NCBI GenBank assembly: GCA_030601745.1
Contig: JAUWBI010000003.1
Location: forward strand, 29,713-93,712
Reading direction: 5' to 3'
From: Phycisphaerae bacterium
GTDB lineage: Bacteria; Planctomycetota; Phycisphaerae; Sedimentisphaerales; Anaerobacaceae
DNA: 64,000 bases
Shown: piece by piece, positions 59,517-64,000 of the stretch
How the letters are laid out: every line of letters begins with the position of its first letter
Position numbering within the stretch: position 1 is the stretch's first letter
Notes under the pieces: generated by a model
Databases searched by the model: none
The model's input: only the letters and a program-made list of their open reading frames with translations
What the model was told of the DNA's origin: nothing
Made by a program: the position numbers and the translations under genes

Positions 59517-60641
59517 ATGGAACAGAAAGAACAAGAATCGTGTAAAGCGAGTAACCTGACGCGGCGGGAGTTTATGCGCGACGGCGCTGTGGTGGCAGCA
59601 GGTGTAGCCGTGGGGCTCGGCGCTATGGGCAGCCAAAGCGCCAATGCCGCTTCGGCCATGAGAAGAACCCGCAGCTACAACTCTGATATGGAGTATCGGC
59701 CACTCGGAAAAACCGGTCTCTGGATTTCGGCGGTGTGCTTAGGTGGACACTGGAAGCGCGTCGATAAGATGGTGCCGGGTATCTTCAAGGGCAGGGGCTG
59801 GCTGAACGCCGACCTGAACGACCCGGGTTTCAAGAAGAACCGGCGCGACGTCGTCACCCGATGCATCGAATCGGGCATCAACTATATCGACGCCTGCACC
59901 AAGGAGGAGTGTGTAGCCTATGCCGAGGCGCTGCGAGGCAGGCGCGAGGCGATGTACCTTGGCTTCTCATGGTACCAGGAGGAGTTGCGGAAAGAGAAGT
60001 ACCGGACGGCCAAGGCGCTGCTCGGAACCCTCGACAAGGGCATGCGTGAGGCAAAGCTCGACTATGTAGACCTGTGGCGGATAACGATGCATGAGCAAAG
60101 CCAGAACCACACTTATCAGGAAGTTGACCAGATGATGAGGGCCCTTGAAGAGGCCAAGAAGCAGGGCAAGGCACGCCTCACCGGCTTCTCCTCGCACAAG
60201 CGCTGGCATATCAAAATGATGATTGAGACTTACCCCGACATAGTTGATGTCGCCGTGACGCCCTACACGGCCAGGAGTAAGGTTCTGCCGAAGGACAGCA
60301 TCTTCGATACGGTAAAGGAGTACGGCGTAGGTGTGTTCGGCATCAAGCCATTCGCCGGCGGTTCACTGTTCAAAAGCGATAGTTCACTTAACAACCCCCA
60401 GGCAGAGGAAGACGACAAACGGGCGCGTCTGGCTATTCGGTATATCCTTTGTAACCCGGCTCTAACGGCGCCCATCCCGGGTATGATTAACACGCACCAG
60501 GTGGACAACATGGTAAGGGCCGTCAAGGAGCGCCGCGACCTCGACGTGGCCGAGGCCAAAGAGCTCGAAAAGGCAATGGACGAAGCGTGGGCCAAGCTGC
60601 CGCCCCACTATCAGTGGCTGAAGGATTGGGAATACGTGTAG
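59517..60641 (+). CDS. Tat-exported aldo/keto reductase
   Basis: 374 residues. A twin-arginine signal (LTRREFMRDGAVVAAGVAVG, ending SANAAS) precedes the reductase barrel: EYRPLGKTGLWISAVCLGGH, the nucleotide-linked GINYIDACTKEE, LGFSWYQEEL, DYVDLWRITMHE, and LTGFSSHKRWHIKMM. The C-terminal NPALTAPIPGMINTHQVDNM region holds the cofactor-binding loop. The catalytic Tyr/Lys/His set is altered relative to classical enzymes, as in many exported planctomycete relatives. Part of a sugar-processing group with the flanking isomerases. Confidence 0.88.
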   Translation: MEQKEQESCKASNLTRREFMRDGAVVAAGVAVGLGAMGSQSANAASAMRRTRSYNSDMEYRPLGKTGLWISAVCLGGHWKRVDKMVPGIFKGRGWLNADLNDPGFKKNRRDVVTRCIESGINYIDACTKEECVAYAEALRGRREAMYLGFSWYQEELRKEKYRTAKALLGTLDKGMREAKLDYVDLWRITMHEQSQNHTYQEVDQMMRALEEAKKQGKARLTGFSSHKRWHIKMMIETYPDIVDVAVTPYTARSKVLPKDSIFDTVKEYGVGVFGIKPFAGGSLFKSDSSLNNPQAEEDDKRARLAIRYILCNPALTAPIPGMINTHQVDNMVRAVKERRDLDVAEAKELEKAMDEAWAKLPPHYQWLKDWEYV

Positions 60642-60957
60642 CAGGCGGCTGTGCTGAATCAGGACGATGCTGCAGGGATGTAGAAGATAAAGGTTATGAA
60701 ACCAGGAGTCGCGACAGTGGTTGCGATTGCAATGGGCAGTTTGCTGCTGGTTTTTGCAGCAAACTGCCCCAGAGCGTAGCCATCCCCAAGCTACGCTTGA
60801 GGCTGCCACCCAACCGGCAGACCTGTTTAGAGTGCATCTCTTCCAAGCTACCAACTGAACAGTCGAATCCTGCTTTTTCCCTTGACCTTAACATTAAAGA
60901 ACCTAAAATAAGCCGAAAACCTTTAGTTAAACTCTATCCAACAGAAAGGAAACCGAT
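60642..60957. other. Gap with perfect 14-bp hairpin and a 27-codon frame
   Basis: GGGCAGTTTGCTGC (60734-60747) and GCAGCAAACTGCCC (60756-60769) pair perfectly around TGGTTTTT. The stem lies within an ATG frame (60696-60779) coding a leader-like peptide (MKPGVATVVAIAMGSLLLVF then AANCPRA). The ribosome-binding site is too close to the ATG, so a working gene is doubtful. No T-tract follows, so it is not a standard terminator. Confidence 0.5.
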
Positions 60958-61872
60958 ATGAGCGAAAAGAATCGAACAAACACCCAGGCACACAACCGTA
61001 TCAGCCGCCGCAGGATGCTCCAAATCACGGCGGGTATTGGCGCAGCAGGCGCTGCGGTCTTGACCCTTCCCTCTTGCAAACGTGAAGAACGAGCTGTTAC
61101 CAAAGGTCGCATCAACCAGTCCATTGTGCACTGGTGTTTTGAGAAGTACTGGGATGTCGAGAAGACCTGTCAGATAGCTAAGCAGCTTGGGTGCAAGAGC
61201 GTAGAACTGGTTGAGCCGGAGCATTGGGCGACACTGAAAAAGTACGGGCTGGTCTGTGCCATCACGTCCTCGCACCTGTTCATCGAGGGGATGAACAATC
61301 CCGAGTATCAGCCGATGTGCATCGAGAAGATGCGCAAGGCCATCGACGCCTCCAGTGCCGCCGGTTTCCCCAACGTTATTACCTTCACCGGCTCGGCGGG
61401 CGACATCAGCGCCGAGGACGGCATCAAAAACTGCGTCAATGGTTACAAGGAAATCATAGGTTACGCCGAGGAGAAGAAGGTGAACCTCTGCCTGGAGATT
61501 CTCAACAGCCGAGTGGCCATCGAGATGCAGGGCCACCCTGGCTACCAGGGTGACCACACCGACTACTGCATTGAAATCATTAAACAGGTCGGCTCGCCGA
61601 GGATGAAGCTGCTGTTTGACATCTACCACGTACAGATTATGGACGGGGACATCATCACGCGCATCCGACAGTACAAGGACTACATCGGGCACTACCATAC
61701 CGCCGGCAATCCGGGCCGCGGCGAGCTGGATGACAAGCAGGAGATTAACTACAAGCCCATTATGGAAGAGATAGCCCGGACCGGGTACACCGGCTACGTC
61801 GGCCAGGAGTTCATTCCGACCCGTGACCCCCTCGAAGGTCTCACCGAGGCCGTCGTCCTGTGCGACGTGTGA
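60958..61872 (+). CDS. Exported hydroxypyruvate isomerase-like TIM-barrel protein
   Basis: 304 residues. Twin-arginine signal (ISRRRMLQITAGIGAAGAAV) with a lipobox-like LPSC ending, so probably a Tat lipoprotein. The AP-endonuclease-2 barrel follows: SIVHWCFEKYWDVEKTCQIA, NLCLEILNSRV (metal Glu), MQGHPGYQGDHTDYC, KLLFDIYHVQIMDGD, and YVGQEFIPT. This order matches the hydroxypyruvate isomerase (Hyi) group. AAAGGA 7 nt before the ATG. Lies behind the aldo/keto reductase on the same strand. Confidence 0.88.
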   Translation: MSEKNRTNTQAHNRISRRRMLQITAGIGAAGAAVLTLPSCKREERAVTKGRINQSIVHWCFEKYWDVEKTCQIAKQLGCKSVELVEPEHWATLKKYGLVCAITSSHLFIEGMNNPEYQPMCIEKMRKAIDASSAAGFPNVITFTGSAGDISAEDGIKNCVNGYKEIIGYAEEKKVNLCLEILNSRVAIEMQGHPGYQGDHTDYCIEIIKQVGSPRMKLLFDIYHVQIMDGDIITRIRQYKDYIGHYHTAGNPGRGELDDKQEINYKPIMEEIARTGYTGYVGQEFIPTRDPLEGLTEAVVLCDV

Positions 61873-61892
61873 TTCGTCGCTCGGTTGACGAA

Positions 61893-63110
61893 TCACGACA
61901 CAGCTAAATCCGGGTTATCAGGGCCAAAGTGCTTGAGCAGGACGGTTGGGTCGGTCTTAGAAGGATTCGTGATTGTTACTCCCTGTTTAGCAGCCTGCTC
62001 GCTGACGAAATATTCATCGTGGGTCAGCTGGCCGTACCTTATGAGTGTAGGAGTCTCTATGTCCCACTGCCCTACCGTACCATGACCCTGCATCGTAATA
62101 AATCCATAGGCGGCGCTGTCCTTAATAGTTACTGTTCGGCCCGGCAAGACCGTAAGCTCTTTTGCACTGAAGGCCTTTGACTTATAGCATATCCAATTTT
62201 CAATGTAACCGTCGGCCTCCATTTCCTTTACCGGCCTGACGGGTTTGGGACGCATAAATCGGTTCTTTGCAAAGTCAGGGTCAACATTCAGGTCCCAGTC
62301 AATTATCTCAAGCAAATGGTCAACATCTCCTACTTTATCTTGAGGTGTGTCCTTCCAAAGAAGCTCTTTTGGAACAACCTGGTTGTGTGGAAGCGACTCG
62401 TACATAGCGAAAACATCCGACGCCTTCTGCGGTTCGTAGGTGCAGAGACTGCCGGGGGCGTGCAGAACTCCCGGCGGCACGTCCCAGCCTGTGCCGACTT
62501 CCAGCCGATAGGCGGTGGAAAGATTTGTGATCTTGTTGTCGCCTTTTTCAAAGTCAGCCAAACACTGGCGAACCTGTTCTTTGGTTGTGCCCGGCTGGAG
62601 GCCGAAGAATGTATAAGGAAAATCGCCTCCGTAGTTATTTGCCTGAGGGGGGAAATAATAGGCCTCGGGCTTACCCAACTGGCCTGTCAACTTTGCATGT
62701 TTGTCACGATGATGTATGTGATGGGGCAAAGCGCCTTTATTATCGAAGAACTTTGAATACATAGGCCAGCGCTGGTGTTCGTTCCACAGTCTGTCGCCGA
62801 TAAGTTCGCCTTTGAGCTCATCAATTGCATCTTTCAGAAGCACTTTTTCGACTTTTCCTTTGTCCTCAAAGACAATGAAGCTCAAGCCTTCATTCGGCGC
62901 AGTCAGTGGGCCGTTGTCTGCCGGTGTGGTCGATGAAAACCATCGTTCATCAAGTCCTCCGCGCTCGCCGCCGAGCGCATAATAGTCGTCGGGATGGAGT
63001 TTGATGCGCCGCCCCGGCACACAAAAGGAACGCGGCACCCAGTTCGGCGTCAGGCGGACGATTCCTTTTCCCTGCTCAAGCGCTTTGGTCGCAATAGAAT
63101 TAGCAGACAT
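61893..63110 (-). CDS. Cupin-type protein related to mannose-6-phosphate isomerase
   Basis: 405 residues, ATG at 63110 with AAGGAGG upstream. Two cupin halves: the first has LPHHIHHRDKHAKLTGQLGKPEAYYFPP, the metal-binding pattern of type I phosphomannose isomerases, and GWDVPPGVLHAPGSLCTYEP. The second has VLPGRTVTIKDSAAYGFITM and DEYFVSEQAAKQGVTITNPS. Function is likely isomerisation of a keto/aldose, but the substrate is unknown. It shares strand and probably transcript with the Gfo/Idh dehydrogenase upstream. Confidence 0.75.
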   Translation of the reverse strand: MSANSIATKALEQGKGIVRLTPNWVPRSFCVPGRRIKLHPDDYYALGGERGGLDERWFSSTTPADNGPLTAPNEGLSFIVFEDKGKVEKVLLKDAIDELKGELIGDRLWNEHQRWPMYSKFFDNKGALPHHIHHRDKHAKLTGQLGKPEAYYFPPQANNYGGDFPYTFFGLQPGTTKEQVRQCLADFEKGDNKITNLSTAYRLEVGTGWDVPPGVLHAPGSLCTYEPQKASDVFAMYESLPHNQVVPKELLWKDTPQDKVGDVDHLLEIIDWDLNVDPDFAKNRFMRPKPVRPVKEMEADGYIENWICYKSKAFSAKELTVLPGRTVTIKDSAAYGFITMQGHGTVGQWDIETPTLIRYGQLTHDEYFVSEQAAKQGVTITNPSKTDPTVLLKHFGPDNPDLAVS

Positions 63111-63186
63111 AAATCCTCCTTAGTCTATAAGTAAAGTGCATAAGTGATAAGAGCACAAGTTACAAGTTACCTGTGTTCTCCTGTTC

Positions 63187-64000
63187 TTATGGTTTTTTAA
63201 TTGTCTCCCATTTTTTGTTCTTTGCAGAAGCGAGCACGGCGTCGCAGACGTACTGCGTCGCCAGCGCATCTTTGAGGTCGGGACAAGTCTTTTCGCCTTT
63301 TTCGATTCCCTTGACGAAATCGGCTAAGGTATTGATATGCCAGTGCTCGTAGCCTATCCCGCACCCAGGCACCCACCAGTTCTTCATATACGGGTGCTTC
63401 GAATCCCACGTTTGAATCGTACGCCACCCGCGAACACTGACCGGGTCGCTGTGGTCGAAGTACTCCAGCTCGTGCGCCGTCTCAAGATCGAACGCCACCG
63501 AACCCTTCTCTCCGTTGACCTCGAACGTATTCTGGTTCTTCCTGCCGCAAGCGTAACGCGTCGATTCGAATGTCCCCAATGCTCCGTTCTCGAATCGCGC
63601 CAAAAAGGCGCACGCATCATCAATTGTTACCGGCATCACCTTGTCCGGCTCGTCCTGCATTGCTCTTTCCTTGATGAACGTCTCGGTCATTGCACAGACC
63701 GTAGAGATGGGGCCGATGAACCACGTAGCCATATCGATAGAGTGAGCAAGCAAATCACCGGTTACACCGCTGCCGGCTACCTTCGCGTCCAGCCGCCATA
63801 GAGCATCGCCACCCTGCGGAACGTCCGGGCTGATGGTATAGTCCTGCAGGTATTTGGCACGGTAATGGAACACTCGCCCGATGCGGCCTTCCTCAATAAT
63901 CTGCTTTGCCAGCGCCGCCGCCGGAACACGACGATAATTGAACCAGACCATATTCGGCTTTCCGGCTTTTTCGACCGCTTCGGTCATAGCCGCACCCTCC
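63187..64000 (-). CDS. Gfo/Idh/MocA family dehydrogenase, C-terminal part (cut by window edge)
   Basis: The frame stays open to the right edge; the ATG at 63987 is internal, since the codons before it read on as EGAA. What is present begins [20 protein letters not shown], the segment after the Rossmann domain in Gfo/Idh/MocA oxidoreductases, then the substrate-domain block [41 protein letters not shown] and the final [25 protein letters not shown]. Acts on inositol-like or sugar substrates with NAD(P). The N-terminal half lies outside the window. Confidence 0.88.
   Translation of the reverse strand, partial: EGAAMTEAVEKAGKPNMVWFNYRRVPAAALAKQIIEEGRIGRVFHYRAKYLQDYTISPDVPQGGDALWRLDAKVAGSGVTGDLLAHSIDMATWFIGPISTVCAMTETFIKERAMQDEPDKVMPVTIDDACAFLARFENGALGTFESTRYACGRKNQNTFEVNGEKGSVAFDLETAHELEYFDHSDPVSVRGWRTIQTWDSKHPYMKNWWVPGCGIGYEHWHINTLADFVKGIEKGEKTCPDLKDALATQYVCDAVLASAKNKKWETIKKP

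Noticed and set aside
60734..60769. Hairpin as an intrinsic terminator for the aldo/keto reductase gene
   Set aside because: The stem is perfect but no T-tract follows on either strand, so it is reported as a structure of unknown role.
60934..61896. Long minus-strand open frame of about 320 codons
   Set aside because: It lies antisense to the hydroxypyruvate-isomerase-like gene, which has a Tat signal, metal-binding motifs and a ribosome-binding site. The antisense protein has no recognisable motif.

Overview
The window looks like one contig of a mid-GC member of the Planctomycetota, most like Phycisphaerae/Sedimentisphaerales. That placement is inference, from gene content: a TIGR04137-type small basic protein of the Planctomycetes-Verrucomicrobia-Chlamydiae group, twin-arginine-exported sugar isomerases and aldo/keto reductase, a formylglycine-enzyme/sialidase fusion, a dockerin-bearing secreted protein, a ClpP-NfeD/NfeD/FloA membrane operon, and intergenic space filled with decayed dispersed repeats. 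No rRNA, tRNA, CRISPR array or transposase gene was recognised.

Layout. 0-1.3 kb: end of glutamyl-tRNA reductase, then hemC. 1.6-4.0 kb (minus strand): ECF sigma factor, a membrane partner that is probably its anti-sigma factor, a secreted coiled-coil protein, and a small Cys-rich protein. 4.1-7.6 kb: a 26-residue basic protein missed by ordinary length cut-offs, a RACo-like corrinoid-activating ferredoxin/ASKHA protein, a methyltransferase, a CPBP-like membrane protein and a small membrane protein. 7.9-12.8 kb: secreted flavoprotein, YbjQ-like protein, putative glycosidase-like protein, orphan MNT nucleotidyltransferase and a CaCA cation exchanger with repeat-derived sequence in frame. 12.9-18.9 kb (minus strand): rpmF-plsX-fabH-fabD-fabG-acpP-fabF, with a consensus-like promoter before rpmF and a second, UP-element-bearing promoter before acpP.

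19.4-23.9 kb: a defence-type cassette of a type IIG restriction-modification enzyme, a small membrane-anchored protein and a HEPN-domain protein. It is followed by 1.1 kb of repeats that includes a MITE-like element. 25-28 kb: SPOR-like membrane protein, small basic protein, serine hydrolase fusion. 28.4-33.5 kb: aminotransferase and a phosphate-transport trio (Na/Pi, DUF47, Pit). 33.6-37.5 kb: ClpP-NfeD, NfeD, FloA and a membrane protein. 37.9-46.7 kb: TPR protein, then a minus-strand run (Zn-ribbon coiled-coil protein, response regulator, DJ-1/PfpI, FGE-sialidase), a HEAT protein and a soluble histidine kinase. 46.9-57.3 kb: two CNNM/CorC-type proteins, a glycosyltransferase-like membrane protein, a dockerin protein, PBP4-type carboxypeptidase, SixA, a radical SAM protein and a DUF72 protein. 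57.5-64 kb: exported sugar-metabolism enzymes (isomerase/epimerase fusion, aldo/keto reductase, hydroxypyruvate-isomerase-like protein, cupin, Gfo/Idh/MocA dehydrogenase running off the end).

The most unusual signal is architectural. In three places a gene end is present twice, once intact and once as a short decayed copy, with one unrelated gene between the copies: RACo 3' end around the methyltransferase, restriction-enzyme 3' end around the small membrane protein, and kinase 5' end around the HEAT gene. This suggests cargo genes acquired with duplicated gene ends, by recombination or by loss of tandem paralogues.
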